Positions 1 through 8,614 of a stretch of 64,000 bases of DNA are shown piece by piece. Below the pieces are notes generated by a model. That model was not told the DNA's origin. It worked only from the letters and a program-made list of their open reading frames with translations, and did no database searches. The stretch is from an uncultured Lachnospiraceae bacterium (lineage in GTDB: Bacteria; Bacillota; Clostridia; Lachnospirales; Lachnospiraceae): the NCBI GenBank assembly GCA_934339135.1, contig CAKRHP010000009.1, positions 62,001 to 126,000 of the forward strand, written 5' to 3'. A program made the translations under genes and the position numbers. Positions within the stretch are counted from its first letter, which is position 1; each line of letters opens with the position of its first letter.

Positions 1-211
1 TTTTCAGAATTTCTGCTGTCTCTAAGCCATTGAGCCCCGGCATTATGATGTCCAGAATAACAATATCCGGTTTTAACTCTTTATAGAGCTCAATTGCCTC
101 TTCTCCATCCTTGGCATATGCAGTCACCTCGTAGCCGTTATCTTCTACAATGTCTTTTATCTGCTTTGATGCAAAGGGGGAATCATCAACCACCATAATT
201 GTTGTACTCAT
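1..211 (-). CDS. cheY: CheY-type response regulator, 3' end outside window
   Basis: Stand-alone receiver domain: the first 70 residues run MSTTIMVVDDSPFASKQI, then the phospho-acceptor segment PDIVILDIIMPGLNGLE. The acidic pair D9-D10 and the Asp in ILDIIMP are the phosphorylation site elements of the CheY family. Its ATG overlaps the stop of the CheX-like gene in an ATGA, so the two are translationally coupled. It would carry the chemotaxis signal from CheA to the flagellar switch, or act in flagellar gene control. The remaining C-terminal part lies left of position 1, so an attached output domain cannot be excluded. Confidence 0.85.
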   Translation of the reverse strand, partial: MSTTIMVVDDSPFASKQIKDIVEDNGYEVTAYAKDGEEAIELYKELKPDIVILDIIMPGLNGLETAEILK

Positions 212-690
212 ATATCTTCTCCTCCATTCTGTTGAAATTCAAACTGAATAATAAAACGCAAAAAGCCTTGTCCATAACGATATGCAAGCAAGATATGATA
301 TGCCTGCTCATCCCTCCCAAAATCGGGATCATTCTCTCCAAAATATTCCGGAACGGAAAGCTTGGAAACACTGTCCGTCAATGTATTTACCTTTGAAACG
401 ATCCGACCGCAGACAATGTTCATATATTCATTCATATACAAAGAACATTCCTCTTCCGGTGGCATTTCTCCACCATACATTCCCGATAAGATCTGCTCAA
501 ACATCTCCCAATCCATTTCGCACTTAATATTTGCCAAAAAAAAACCTTTTGTATGTATCATCACAGTCAGGATCTTTTCCTGAGTACATTGATTAGAATC
601 TGTTTTTTCCAGATCCAACCCGGTCAGCACCTTTGTCACCGCCAGAACCTCCTGGTTGGGAATGCGAAGTATGTCCCGAATATCTTCCAT
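208..690 (-). CDS. cheX: CheX/CheC-family CheY-phosphate phosphatase
   Basis: A 160-residue protein. The segment around residues 88-95 (E88, N91, G95 in NEYMNIVCGRI) matches the E-x2-N-x3-G signature of CheC/CheX/FliY phosphatases, in which Glu and Asn dephosphorylate CheY-P. Only one such signature is visible, which fits CheX (a dimer with one site per chain) better than CheC. The ATG at 690 follows a GGAGGAGG ribosome site. It overlaps cheY by 4 bp, pairing phosphatase and substrate. Family assignment rests on this motif and the neighbourhood; overall sequence conservation is modest. Confidence 0.7.
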   Translation of the reverse strand: MEDIRDILRIPNQEVLAVTKVLTGLDLEKTDSNQCTQEKILTVMIHTKGFFLANIKCEMDWEMFEQILSGMYGGEMPPEEECSLYMNEYMNIVCGRIVSKVNTLTDSVSKLSVPEYFGENDPDFGRDEQAYHILLAYRYGQGFLRFIIQFEFQQNGGEDI

Positions 691-717
691 AATCGGTCCA
701 CCTCCTCCGTATTCTGA

Positions 718-1119
718 TTACTTATCAATAAAACGCATTCTGGCATTTTCAGATGTTTTTTTGCGGTCAGCATTGGAAGCCGCTGTACTATATAAACTTT
801 CCAATGATTTTGTCATAGTACGCTTACACTCCTTGCAAAATCTGCCGGTCAAAATAGCTGCTCCGCATTTTTCGCACTGGATCACTACACCGGAATCCTT
901 AGAAAAGCTCAAACGTTCCTCTCTGATCCACCTCTTCAGCTGCTGTATCGGCACCTCCGTTTCCTCCGACACAACAGAAATGGAACTGGAGGGATTCTCC
1001 CGAATATAATCCTTTACCACAGAAAATTTCTTTTCCATTTTGTTATTGCATGCCGGGCAAAGGGGACTTCCTGTATAATTAAACAAATTGCCGCACATCT
1101 TACAATTTCTGACATCCAT
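718..1119 (-). CDS. YvyF-like flagellar operon protein with zinc ribbons
   Basis: A 133-residue protein of the flagellar operon (TIGR03826/YvyF) type. It has two zinc-ribbon-like Cys clusters, C6-x2-C9 with C21-x2-C24, and C81-x2-C84 with C94-x2-C97. A helix-turn-helix-like middle part (residues 31-70) contains VPIQQLKRWIREERL. In Bacillus the homologue sits between comF and flgM and is a presumed regulator of flagellar genes. Here it lies between comF (12 bp upstream) and cheX (27 bp downstream), the same context. The ATG is preceded by GGAGAGG. The precise function is not established. Confidence 0.75.
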   Translation of the reverse strand: MDVRNCKMCGNLFNYTGSPLCPACNNKMEKKFSVVKDYIRENPSSSISVVSEETEVPIQQLKRWIREERLSFSKDSGVVIQCEKCGAAILTGRFCKECKRTMTKSLESLYSTAASNADRKKTSENARMRFIDK

Positions 1120-1131
1120 ACAAACCTCTCC

Positions 1132-1860
1132 TTAATTTCCTTTTCCGATACATATACACAAAAAATAAATCTGATCGATCCCGATCTTCCGAAGCACTCT
1201 GGAACATGCCTCCATGGTACTTCCCGTCGTGTAAATATCATCTATGATTATAACACACTCCGGTAATCGATTCAACACTTCCCTTCCCCTTCCGGTTCGA
1301 AAAGCTCCCTCCAGATTCTTCAGACGTTCTGCCGCAGAAAGCTCCTTTTGAGGCTGCGTTGCTTTAGTCCGTACCAGCATATCGTTTCTCATTTCTATGC
1401 CACAATATTCTGCCAGATGCTTTGCAATCAGCTCAGCCTGATTGTATCCTCTTTTTCGAAGACGAGACCGGTGTACCGGCACCGGGATCAGCATCTGCGC
1501 CCCAATCTGCCGGATCCATCTGCCATAATGCCGATAAAGTTCTCCGGCATACACACTTCCATATTCTCTTCGGCCACTGTACTTAAATCTGGCAATAGAC
1601 TCCTGCATCATTCCATCATAGAGCAGCAGGGCATTTCCCTGCCGGAAAGAATACTGTCTGTTCCTGCAGTCACTACAAAACTCTTCTTCCTCCCCCAGCG
1701 GCTTGCCACACCGGCAGCATTTTGGCTCCCGGATATATTGGATGTGCGTTGCGCATTCTTCACAAATACCCTCCACCCCCACCGCAAGCACCCTGTCACA
1801 CACAGGACATCTGGCAGGATAAAAGTAATCCAGCAGACGATCACGAAAGCATCTCTGCAT
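1132..1860 (-). CDS. comF: ComF-family phosphoribosyltransferase-like protein
   Basis: Protein of about 242 residues with an N-terminal pair of CxxC zinc elements (ARCPVCDRV, CEEC, CCRCG, CSDC) and a C-terminal type I phosphoribosyltransferase fold. The PRPP-loop motif is IIIDDIYTTGST. ComF proteins support DNA uptake and recombination in competence. I start it at the ATG at 1860, which has TTGGAGG six bases upstream, rather than at an in-frame ATG at 1917 lying deeper inside recD2. It overlaps the recD2 stop by 20 bp, so the two are co-transcribed. Confidence 0.85.
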   Translation of the reverse strand: MQRCFRDRLLDYFYPARCPVCDRVLAVGVEGICEECATHIQYIREPKCCRCGKPLGEEEEFCSDCRNRQYSFRQGNALLLYDGMMQESIARFKYSGRREYGSVYAGELYRHYGRWIRQIGAQMLIPVPVHRSRLRKRGYNQAELIAKHLAEYCGIEMRNDMLVRTKATQPQKELSAAERLKNLEGAFRTGRGREVLNRLPECVIIIDDIYTTGSTMEACSRVLRKIGIDQIYFLCICIGKGN

Positions 1861-4087
1861 CTGAAGCCTCCAATTCCTGTATCCGCTGACAAAGGCTGGA
1901 ATACCGCTTTTTTTCATTGATATTCCGGATCATCTGATCCACCATCTGCCGGCTTCCCACAATCGTTACACATTTTTTTGCACGGGTAACTGCCGTGTAC
2001 AAAAGATTCCGGTTAAAAAGCATCCTCGGACCACTCAGCAGCGGAAGGATCACCGCCGGGTACTCGCTTCCCTGGGATTTATGTATCGTAATGGCATAGG
2101 CCAGCTCCAGCTCCTCCATATCACTAAAGTCGTATTCTGCAACTTTGCCCTCCTCAAACTCCACTGTAACCGTCTCCGTCAACGTGGAGATCGTACGTAT
2201 CACACCACTGTCTCCGTTAAACACCCCTTCTCCTTCCTCATAAGCATCCCCAAACGCATTGACCTTTTTCCATTTCATCTGATAATTATTCTTGATCTGC
2301 ATGACCTTGTCCTTCTCCCGGAACAGAACACTGTGAAACTCTTTCTCAATCTTATCCGGCATGGAAGGGTTCAGATACATCTGCAGCAACTCATTGAGCT
2401 TTAATACACCCAGTTCTCCTTTCCGCATAGGTGCCAGCACCTGAATGTCATAGGGTGACGCATTGACATATGGAGGGAGCTTCTGGACAATAAGCTGGAT
2501 GACCACATTAATGATATCCTGCGGCTGGCTTCTCTCCAGGCAGAAAAAGTCTCTGCTTTCTTTTCGAAACTCCACCGGTTCTCCCCGGTTGATCCGATGG
2601 GCATTTAAAATAATATCGCTCTCCGCCGCCTGACGAAAGACCTTTTCCAGCCTCACAACATTGCAAAACTTAGACTGGATTATATCTTTCAGTACATTGC
2701 CCGGTCCCACTGACGGAAGCTGATTGGCATCTCCAACCATGATCAGCCTTGTCCCCGGAACCAGAGCCTTTAACAAAGCATGCATCAGATAGATATCCAC
2801 CATGGACATTTCATCAATGATCACAACATCCGCCTCTAAAGGCTGCAACTCATTTCGTTCAAAATGCATCCCACTTCTGTCATCTCCATCTGCCGCTCCG
2901 TTCATTTCCAGCAGACGATGAATGGTCTGCGCCTCATATCCGGTTGTCTCTGACATTCTCTTTGCCGCTCTGCCGGTAGGTGCTGCCAGAAGAATATCCA
3001 TTCCTTCTTCCTCAAAAATACGCACGATGGTATTGATCGTCGTTGTTTTACCGGTTCCCGGACCACCCATAATAACCATGACACCATTCTGAACCGCCTG
3101 AAAAACTGCTGTTTTCTGCATTTCATCCAGCTCAATTCTTTCTTCGCACTCTATAGATTTGACTTTCTTCTCCAGATCTTTTTCCTTTACCGGAAAATCA
3201 AGATTCAGATCTAAAAGCATTCTGGCACAATTCATTTCCATATAATACAGTCTGCCATAATACAGACATCGCTGGTCATCAATCTCACGACAGATGATCT
3301 GCTTATTCATACACAACTCGTCCACATGACAATCCACCAAAGCCGGCTCAAGCCCTAAAAGCTGCGCCGTCACATCGACCAGCTCCTTCTGTGGCAGATA
3401 ACAGTGACCCTGCGCTGTAGACTGCTGCAGACAATATATGATACCTGCCTGAATGCGAAAATCAGAATCCTGATAAAAACCAGCCTGTCTTGCAATCTCA
3501 TCGGCAATCTTAAAACCAACACCGGCAATATCCTCTGCCAGTTTATAAGGATTTGTCCGAAGTACCTCGTACATCTCCCGGCCATACTGCCGGTATATCT
3601 TTACCGCAAGATTCATACTGATCCCGTAGTCCTGCAGGAAGATCATCGCCTGGCGCATTTCCCGTTTTTCATTAAACTGATTTGCTGCCTGGATCGCCAG
3701 CTTCACACTGATCCCTTTCACCTCTGCCAACCGTTCCGGTTCCTCCTCAAAGATCCGAAAGGTATCTTCTTTAAATTTCTTGACAATACGCGCTGCCAGG
3801 GCGGGTCCAATCCCCTTGATGGCACCGGAACCCAAATACTTCTCGATCGCCATGGAATCCTCCGGCTGTTTTTCTTCATATGAGGAAACCTTGATCTGTT
3901 CTCCATATTCTTTATGAAAAACTCTCTCCCCCCGTACTACCAAATACTGTCCCTCTGCCACATAAGAAAAGCATCCCACGCAGCATATCTCATCATCCCA
4001 TTCCGGATGGGACAGATGCAGCACGGTATATCCGTTTTCTTCATTGCGAAACACGATATTTTCTACGTATCCTTCTAATTCTTCCAT
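1841..4087 (-). CDS. recD2: RecD2-type ATP-dependent DNA helicase
   Basis: SF1B helicase of about 748 residues, the usual RecD2/RecD-like length. It has an N-terminal OB-like and tandem HhH region (GSGAIKGIGPALAARIV), Walker A GGPGTGKTTTINT near residue 340, Walker B VVIIDEMSMVD near 430, and the C-terminal helicase motif YAITIHKSQGSEYPAVI. In Firmicutes RecD2 works outside RecBCD in replication fork and mismatch repair. An ATG at 4099 is in frame but has no ribosome site; the ATG at 4087 has GGGGGA just upstream, so I prefer it. It follows the flagellar rod genes after a terminator-like hairpin. Confidence 0.92.
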   Translation of the reverse strand: MEELEGYVENIVFRNEENGYTVLHLSHPEWDDEICCVGCFSYVAEGQYLVVRGERVFHKEYGEQIKVSSYEEKQPEDSMAIEKYLGSGAIKGIGPALAARIVKKFKEDTFRIFEEEPERLAEVKGISVKLAIQAANQFNEKREMRQAMIFLQDYGISMNLAVKIYRQYGREMYEVLRTNPYKLAEDIAGVGFKIADEIARQAGFYQDSDFRIQAGIIYCLQQSTAQGHCYLPQKELVDVTAQLLGLEPALVDCHVDELCMNKQIICREIDDQRCLYYGRLYYMEMNCARMLLDLNLDFPVKEKDLEKKVKSIECEERIELDEMQKTAVFQAVQNGVMVIMGGPGTGKTTTINTIVRIFEEEGMDILLAAPTGRAAKRMSETTGYEAQTIHRLLEMNGAADGDDRSGMHFERNELQPLEADVVIIDEMSMVDIYLMHALLKALVPGTRLIMVGDANQLPSVGPGNVLKDIIQSKFCNVVRLEKVFRQAAESDIILNAHRINRGEPVEFRKESRDFFCLERSQPQDIINVVIQLIVQKLPPYVNASPYDIQVLAPMRKGELGVLKLNELLQMYLNPSMPDKIEKEFHSVLFREKDKVMQIKNNYQMKWKKVNAFGDAYEEGEGVFNGDSGVIRTISTLTETVTVEFEEGKVAEYDFSDMEELELAYAITIHKSQGSEYPAVILPLLSGPRMLFNRNLLYTAVTRAKKCVTIVGSRQMVDQMIRNINEKKRYSSLCQRIQELEASDAEMLS

Positions 4088-4110
4088 TTCATCCCCCATT
4101 TAAAAAAGTA

Positions 4111-4138
4111 AAAAAAGCCACTGTAAAAAAACAGCGGC
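4111..4138 (-). terminator. Intrinsic terminator after the rod-binding protein gene
   Basis: On the minus strand GCCGCTGT pairs with ACAGTGGC around a T-rich loop and is followed by seven T residues. It lies between the flagellar rod-binding protein gene and recD2. Because recD2 starts only about 25 bases further on, it probably works as a partial terminator or recD2 has its own promoter inside this region. Confidence 0.7.
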
Positions 4139-4155
4139 CCGTTTTGTATTTTATT

Positions 4156-4494
4156 TTATAATTTGTACTGTTGTTTTAAATTATCATATAACTGCTGCGC
4201 CAGACCAATCTGACCACTTTCCGTAACCGAAGATGCAAGCTGTTCATTGCGCATATCCGCAAACATCTTGGTATATTCTCCCTGTTCATCCTCATTTTCG
4301 GTGGTTTTCTTTGCTTCCTCGATCATTTTCTGCACAAAATATGTCTCAAAGCTCTTGCACGCTTCCATTAACTCTTCATCGGAAGAATTCTCGCTGACAC
4401 CACCAATCTTATCTGATGCCGAACCTGCAGATACATTGCTAAGCTGTGAAGAATAAGTGTCATACAGGGATGACACATCCAAAACTGAACTCAT
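4156..4494 (-). CDS. flgJ: FlgJ-type rod-binding protein (no muramidase domain)
   Basis: A 112-residue protein matching only the N-terminal rod-binding domain of FlgJ (PF10135-like). The core is ELMEACKSFETYFVQKMIEE, followed by YTKMFADMRNEQLASSV and GQIGLAQQLYDNLKQQY. It should act in the cell envelope as a scaffold for assembly of the flagellar rod. The peptidoglycan-cleaving C-terminal half found in proteobacterial FlgJ is absent, which is usual in Firmicutes. The ATG at 4494 follows GGGAGGAGAG. It is the last gene of the mbl-flagellar rod run. Confidence 0.85.
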   Translation of the reverse strand: MSSVLDVSSLYDTYSSQLSNVSAGSASDKIGGVSENSSDEELMEACKSFETYFVQKMIEEAKKTTENEDEQGEYTKMFADMRNEQLASSVTESGQIGLAQQLYDNLKQQYKL

Positions 4495-4538
4495 AGAAGT
4501 CTCTCCTCCCTTATCTTTTATCTCCCGTCAAAACCAAA

Positions 4539-5357
4539 TTATGAACGTAAATTATTGGCCTGCTGAAGCATCTCATCCGATGCAGTGATCGCCTTGGAAT
4601 TCATCTCGTAGGCTCTCTGTGTGACGATCATATCAACCATCTCATCCACAGCTTGAACATTCGAGGCCTCTAAATATCCATTTTTCACGATACTTCTCTT
4701 TAAAGCTGCATCGTCCCCCTCAATCCGGGCCTCTCCGGAAGCATCGGTAGCCACATAATAACTGTCGCCAACCTTTTCCAGACCATTTGTATTATTAAAC
4801 TGCGCCATTCCGATGTTAATGCCTAGAGGAAGTGCATTGCCATCGTCACCAACATATCCGATGCCGCCATAATTATCAAAACGAAGCTTGGTGGTATCCA
4901 CATCTGCGTCAAAACTGATCTCCTTACCGGTAGAATCCAGAACAGCATATCCCTCCTGCGTGGTCAGCGACCAACCACCTGAGGTATTCTTGGATAAATT
5001 AAAATGACCGTTTCTAGTGTAGCACTGTGTACCATCCGGCTTCTGGATCATAAATAATCCCTCGCCTTCAACCGCAAAATCAAATGCCGCATTGGTGGTC
5101 GTAAAAGATCCCTGGGTAAACTGGGTTGCTATGGAACCAACCTTCACACCTAGACCAACCTGTGCACCGATCGGTTTCTGATTTCCCTCAGAATCCGTCG
5201 TTTTTTTCTGGATATTCTGATATAAAAGTGTCTGAAAACGTGCCGTTTCCTTTTTATAGCCTGTCGTATTGATATTTGACAGATTATTGGACAATGTATC
5301 CATACTGGTCTGCTGGGCTTTCATACCGGAAGCAGCCGTCCAAAGAGCTCTCATCAT
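4539..5357 (-). CDS. flgG: Flagellar rod protein FlgG/FlhP
   Basis: A 272-residue flagellar rod/hook-family protein. The N-terminal motif is ALWTAASGMKAQQTSMDTLSNNLSNINTTGYKKE, and the C-terminal coiled coil is VQAVDEMVDMIVTQRAYEMNSKAI. Both ends match the FlgG family, which builds the distal rod. It follows a second, more divergent rod protein (start 17 bp apart), reproducing the mbl-flhO-flhP order of Bacillus. Two Met codons open the frame; the exact first residue is ambiguous by one. Confidence 0.9.
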   Translation of the reverse strand: MMRALWTAASGMKAQQTSMDTLSNNLSNINTTGYKKETARFQTLLYQNIQKKTTDSEGNQKPIGAQVGLGVKVGSIATQFTQGSFTTTNAAFDFAVEGEGLFMIQKPDGTQCYTRNGHFNLSKNTSGGWSLTTQEGYAVLDSTGKEISFDADVDTTKLRFDNYGGIGYVGDDGNALPLGINIGMAQFNNTNGLEKVGDSYYVATDASGEARIEGDDAALKRSIVKNGYLEASNVQAVDEMVDMIVTQRAYEMNSKAITASDEMLQQANNLRS

Positions 5358-5374
5358 AATTTATTCACACCTTC

Positions 5375-6151
5375 CTATCCTACTTTACCTACATCATTGA
5401 CCGAACGGTTTAATAAGCTGTCCTGTGTCTGGATCATTTTCTGTCCCGCCTCATAAGCACGGGTGATCGTGATCATATCCACCATCTGATCGATCACATT
5501 CACATTAGACTGCTCTGTATATCCCTGTTGCAGAGAATATTTTCCTTCTACAGCAGTTGCACCGTCAACTGTCTCCCAAAAATTATCTCCATACTGCTTA
5601 AGATAGTTGTAATCCTCAAAATCGGTAATCTTAATGGTATCCACATAAACATTATCTGCATACACCGCACCGTCCTGATCGATCACGATTCTGGCTGCAT
5701 CCGTAGGAACCTGAAGGTCTCCTCCCTCTCCCTGAAGATGGTTGCCGTCACTGTCCACAATAAAGCCATCCTTTGTGGCGGTAAAGCATCCGTTTCTCGT
5801 ATAACAGGTCTTATCCTCGCCTTTGGCATTGGTTGTGCGGACTGTAAAGAAGCCTTTTCCCTGAATCGCAATGTCATATGTATTCTCCGTCTGCCGCAGG
5901 GAACCCTGATCCCAGTTGGTATATGTCTCACCAATCTTGACACCCAGACTCATATTTCCAATAGGTTCATCAACAAATCCATTGGACCTGTCCCGGATCT
6001 TATACGTCAGCATCTCCTTAAATGCCTGACTGGTCACCTGCTCCTCCTTATAACCGATCGTGGCGGAATTCGCAAGATTATTTGAAATAATATCCAGTCT
6101 TTTCTGCTCATTATACATTCCCGTATACGCAGTATACAAACCTCTTGTCAT
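5375..6151 (-). CDS. flhO: Flagellar rod protein FlgF/FlhO
   Basis: A 258-residue flagellar basal-body rod protein with N-terminal motif GLYTAYTGMYNEQKRLDIIS and C-terminal NVNVIDQMVDMITITRAYEAG. It belongs to the FlgF/FlgG group and most resembles FlhO, the first of the paired rod proteins encoded after mbl in Firmicutes. I use the ATG at 6151 because GGAGGAATCCC lies directly upstream; the frame also opens at 6190, but that would add an unconserved basic tail before the family N-terminus. Confidence 0.88.
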   Translation of the reverse strand: MTRGLYTAYTGMYNEQKRLDIISNNLANSATIGYKEEQVTSQAFKEMLTYKIRDRSNGFVDEPIGNMSLGVKIGETYTNWDQGSLRQTENTYDIAIQGKGFFTVRTTNAKGEDKTCYTRNGCFTATKDGFIVDSDGNHLQGEGGDLQVPTDAARIVIDQDGAVYADNVYVDTIKITDFEDYNYLKQYGDNFWETVDGATAVEGKYSLQQGYTEQSNVNVIDQMVDMITITRAYEAGQKMIQTQDSLLNRSVNDVGKVG

Positions 6152-6251
6152 GGGATTCCTCCTTCTTACAAGCTTTCCGGAAAACTTCAACTGACCGGAT
6201 CAAAATCCAGTCAGTTTCTCTTAATATATATCGGCTGATGACCGCATCCGC

Positions 6252-7247
6252 TTAAGCCTCATCATGCTTTCCACTTAAAAACTCTACAAACTGGCCGGTA
6301 CCGATCGCTACTGCGGTCATCGGATCCTCTGCCGTCATGGTCGTAATGCCGGTCTTCTCCTCGATCAGCTCCTCCAGACCATAAAGAAGACTTCCTCCAC
6401 CGGTCAGAACAATACCACGGTCAGAAACATCTGCCGCAAGCTCTGGTGGTGTTTTCTCCAGAACACTGTGAACTGCCTCAACGATCTGAGAAGTGATCTC
6501 TTTCAACGCATCCATAGTCTCATCGGAAGTAACGGTAATGGTCTTTGGCAGTCCTGTCACAAGATTACGTCCGCGAACGTCCATGGAAACAACCTCCGGA
6601 CGCTTATAAGCAGATCCGATCTGGATCTTAATATCCTCTGCTGTACGTTCACCGATCAGAAGATTGTGCGTCTTACGCATATAACGAACAATTGCCTCAT
6701 CAAAATCATCCCCCGCAACCTTAATGGAAGTACTTACAACCGTCCCCCCCAGAGAGATTACGGCAATATCAGCAGTACCACCACCGATATCCACGATCAT
6801 ATTTCCACATGGTCTGGAAATATCAATCCCTGCTCCAATTGCGGCTGCGATCGGTTCCTCAATGATCGCTACCTCGCGGGCACCTGCCTCATAAGTAGCA
6901 TCCTCTACTGCCTTCTTCTCCACCTCTGTAACACCACTCGGTACACAGACACTGATACGCGGCTTTCTGAAACGTGTTTTTCCACAAGCCTTCTGAATAA
7001 AATAACGGAGCATCTTCTCTGTTACGGTATAATCAGAGATAACCCCCTGGCGCAGCGGTCTGACCGCTACAATATTTCCCGGGGTACGTCCCAGCATCAG
7101 ACGTGCATCCTCACCAATTGCTTTGATCTTATTGGTATCACGATCAAACGCAACAACAGACGGCTCCCTTAAAACAACACCCTTTCCCTTTATATATACA
7201 AGTACATTCGCTGTACCAAGATCAATTCCGATATCACTACCAACCAT
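6252..7247 (-). CDS. mbl: MreB-family actin-like cell shape protein (Mbl type)
   Basis: A 331-residue bacterial actin. Motifs are the phosphate 1 loop DIGIDLGTANVLVYIKGKG, phosphate 2 MIVDIGGGTADIAVISLGG and the adenosine motif GIVLTGGGSLLYGLEELI. It polymerises under the membrane and guides lateral wall synthesis. The neighbouring flhO/flhP genes favour the Mbl paralogue, since this is where mbl sits in Bacillus. The ATG at 7247 follows AAAGGAGAAAACAA. A strong promoter lies 75 bases upstream. Confidence 0.9.
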   Translation of the reverse strand: MVGSDIGIDLGTANVLVYIKGKGVVLREPSVVAFDRDTNKIKAIGEDARLMLGRTPGNIVAVRPLRQGVISDYTVTEKMLRYFIQKACGKTRFRKPRISVCVPSGVTEVEKKAVEDATYEAGAREVAIIEEPIAAAIGAGIDISRPCGNMIVDIGGGTADIAVISLGGTVVSTSIKVAGDDFDEAIVRYMRKTHNLLIGERTAEDIKIQIGSAYKRPEVVSMDVRGRNLVTGLPKTITVTSDETMDALKEITSQIVEAVHSVLEKTPPELAADVSDRGIVLTGGGSLLYGLEELIEEKTGITTMTAEDPMTAVAIGTGQFVEFLSGKHDEA

Positions 7248-7321
7248 TTGTTTTCTCCTTTCCTTACATCCTATTTCTCTATTTTTTCCGTTTTGTAACA
7301 AAAATAAACGTATTCTATGCT

Positions 7322-7349
7322 ATTATATACCATTTTTCAGATAATTCAA
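7322..7349 (-). promoter_or_regulatory. Promoter of mbl
   Basis: Minus-strand TTGAAT (7349-7344), a 16-base spacer and TATAAT (7327-7322). The sequence around the -10 box, aaaaatggTATATAATAGCA, is nearly the same as in front of the aldolase gene at 19.5 kb, suggesting a common strong promoter type. Confidence 0.6.
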
Positions 7350-7466
7350 AGACTATTTTCATTTTCTGCCAATTTTTCATAAAAAAGTTATAATTATTCA
7401 TTGATTCCCGTCAATATGTATATTACACTTAACTCATATTTAGCCGCTTACACAAGGAGGAATATC

Positions 7467-7934
7467 ATGAAATCATCTACTGTCCAACTCCATCACGAGG
7501 AACGTATCATCAGCCGTTTTTGCGCCCTTCGGGTTTCCCGGTATATGCTCTGCATCCTGCTTTGTCCTCTGTATTTTGTTCATTATCCGGCCGCTCTTTA
7601 TCCTCTGGTGGCTCTTCTGGTGCTGCCTCCGTCCCTGAATCTCATTTTAGAAACTTCCCATCCCCAGGACAATGAAACAGCCAAAAAGCAATCTTCCATG
7701 CCCCAGATCATGGAGCAGTATCATTTCAGCTATACCGGGCACCGCTCCGAACGTTTTTGTTTCATCCTTGGCCTGGTCCTTCTGGCAGTCTGGCAATGGA
7801 TCCAGCCGGCCGAATACTGGTATGATCTTCCTCTCGGAAAAGTTCCCCTGATCCTGCTGGTCTTTTATTATATATCACAGACGCTTCTATCCTTCTACTA
7901 CCGTTTTTCCATTCAAAAAAATCTGCGGCAATAA
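7467..7934 (+). CDS. Small membrane protein of unknown function
   Basis: A 155-residue protein that I do not recognise. It starts at an ATG with a clear AAGGAGG 7 bases upstream. After a short basic start (RIISRFCALRVSR) two hydrophobic segments lie near residues 25-55 (YMLCILLCPLYFVHYPAALY and LVALLVLPPSLNLIL). A polar loop follows, then two further segments near 98-115 and 125-145. This gives about four membrane spans with a basic C-terminus. It stands alone, divergent from mbl and closed by a terminator. Confidence 0.6.
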   Translation: MKSSTVQLHHEERIISRFCALRVSRYMLCILLCPLYFVHYPAALYPLVALLVLPPSLNLILETSHPQDNETAKKQSSMPQIMEQYHFSYTGHRSERFCFILGLVLLAVWQWIQPAEYWYDLPLGKVPLILLVFYYISQTLLSFYYRFSIQKNLRQ

Positions 7935-7963
7935 GCTTCTTGGAATAAATTATATGCACAACA

Positions 7964-7993
7964 AAAATCCGTCCTCTTTTGAGAACGGATTTT
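7964..7993. terminator. Bidirectional intrinsic terminator
   Basis: AAAATCCGT pairs with ACGGATTTT around a short loop, with T or A runs on both sides. It separates the plus-strand membrane protein gene from the convergent Ser-rich protein gene. Confidence 0.75.
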
Positions 7994-8053
7994 ATTATTT
8001 TATTTGATATAATGAGCTATTTATGTATGATCCCGTATCATATCACCCATATC

Positions 8054-8524
8054 CTAAAGCAACGAAGCGGGCTTCTTGCTCTGCTCCTGAAAATACTGAT
8101 AAATCTCCTGCACTGTCCGGTAAGTCAGACTGGAGGTATCCTCCGTCTGCGCTGCCTCCTCCAGAACAGATGCCATGGAATCCGCCATCTTGGAAGCCTG
8201 CGTCGTCTGTGTATTCAAATATGACTGTAAAATACCGGCAAATCCAGAAATCCCCTGCGACAACCCCAGCAGACTGTCATCACTTTCGGAAACACCGGAC
8301 AATCCATACAGGGAATCCAACCCCTCCATGCTGTCCAAAGAAGATAATCCATATCCCAGCCCGGAACCGATAGTATTCATAAGTCCTGACGAATCAGAAG
8401 AATCCTCACTGCTGCCGGATATCGCGTTGAACATTGTACTCATGGAGTTATGATCGATCAGATACTGGTAATACAGGTCTCTCGACAAATTGGATAACGA
8501 AGAAACAGATGAAATATCTGACAT
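8054..8524 (-). CDS. Ser/Gly/Leu-rich protein of unknown function
   Basis: A 156-residue protein without a recognised domain. The ATG at 8524 is chosen for its AAAGGAG site; an in-frame upstream start at 8572 has none. The N-terminus (ISSVSSLSNLSRDLYYQYLI) is followed by an unusual low-complexity stretch rich in Ser, Gly, Asp and Leu (residues 45-100), and a helical C-terminus (SKMADSMASVLEEAAQ, VQEIYQYFQEQSKK). There is no signal peptide or membrane span. The MSDISSV...SNLSR start resembles that of the FlgJ-like protein at 4.5 kb in style only. It may be an exported or flagellum-associated protein, but this is a guess. Confidence 0.6.
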   Translation of the reverse strand: MSDISSVSSLSNLSRDLYYQYLIDHNSMSTMFNAISGSSEDSSDSSGLMNTIGSGLGYGLSSLDSMEGLDSLYGLSGVSESDDSLLGLSQGISGFAGILQSYLNTQTTQASKMADSMASVLEEAAQTEDTSSLTYRTVQEIYQYFQEQSKKPASLL

Positions 8525-8614
8525 AAATAACTCCTTTCCGGTATAAAACCTTATAGTCTGAACAAATGTCACGGATAACTATCCGATTTTAACTCTTTTA
8601 TCATATCATTTTCT

